This document shows positions 7,286 through 7,305 of a stretch of DNA of 7,305 nucleotides, one piece after another. The position numbers and the translations under genes were made by a program. Source of the stretch: GCA-2862585 sp963991165 (GTDB lineage: Bacteria > Bacteroidota > Bacteroidia > Flavobacteriales > UBA7312); NCBI GenBank assembly GCA_963991165.1, contig CAXDOW010000100.1:1-7305 (forward strand). The letters are read 5' to 3'. Positions within the stretch are counted from its first letter, which is position 1. Every line of letters starts with the position of its first letter. Below the pieces are notes generated by a model. It was not told the origin of the DNA, ran no database searches, and saw nothing but the letters and a program-made list of their open reading frames with translations.

Positions 7286-7305
7286 CTGAAATTAGTCTTC
7301 AAAAA

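Overview
The window looks like a compact, AT-rich stretch of chromosomal core genome from a member of the Bacteroidota, probably Flavobacteriia-like (the finer placement is a guess). Three things point there: the C-terminal tail of DnaX has the form usual in that phylum, the M16 peptidase has a phylum-typical helical insertion, and the orphan lipoprotein carries a charged stretch after its lipid-bearing cysteine. Start codons also lack Shine-Dalgarno sequences and sit in A-rich leaders. I see no tRNA, rRNA, CRISPR array, insertion sequence, integrase or long repeat, and no gap longer than 42 bases between genes.

Layout. Bases 3-1529 (+) hold the 5'-truncated dnaX gene (DNA polymerase III clamp-loader subunit tau/gamma). 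After 11 bases comes a 973-residue membrane-anchored M16 zinc peptidase (1541-4462, +). After 37 bases comes an NADP-dependent isocitrate dehydrogenase of the eukaryote-like homodimeric type (4500-5726, +). After 42 bases comes a 322-residue lipoprotein of unknown function (5769-6737, +). A short PlsC-type acyltransferase (6734-7285, -) converges on the lipoprotein gene, and the two overlap by 4 bases at their stop codons.

The genes do not form one pathway: they cover replication, envelope proteolysis, the TCA cycle, an envelope lipoprotein and phospholipid acylation. The 11-base gap suggests that dnaX and the peptidase are co-transcribed. A perfect match to the Bacteroidota -7 promoter element lies in the last codons of the peptidase and could give idh its own transcript.

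I found no convincing new multi-gene system. The most interesting signal is a run of ten A at 902-911 in dnaX, placed exactly where the ATPase/oligomerisation core gives way to the linker. Both alternative frames close soon after it, so slippage there would yield a short gamma-like protein. Other points worth a look are the peptidase insertion, the interlocked convergent stop codons, the forced GTG start of the acyltransferase and the lipoprotein's likely surface-export signal.
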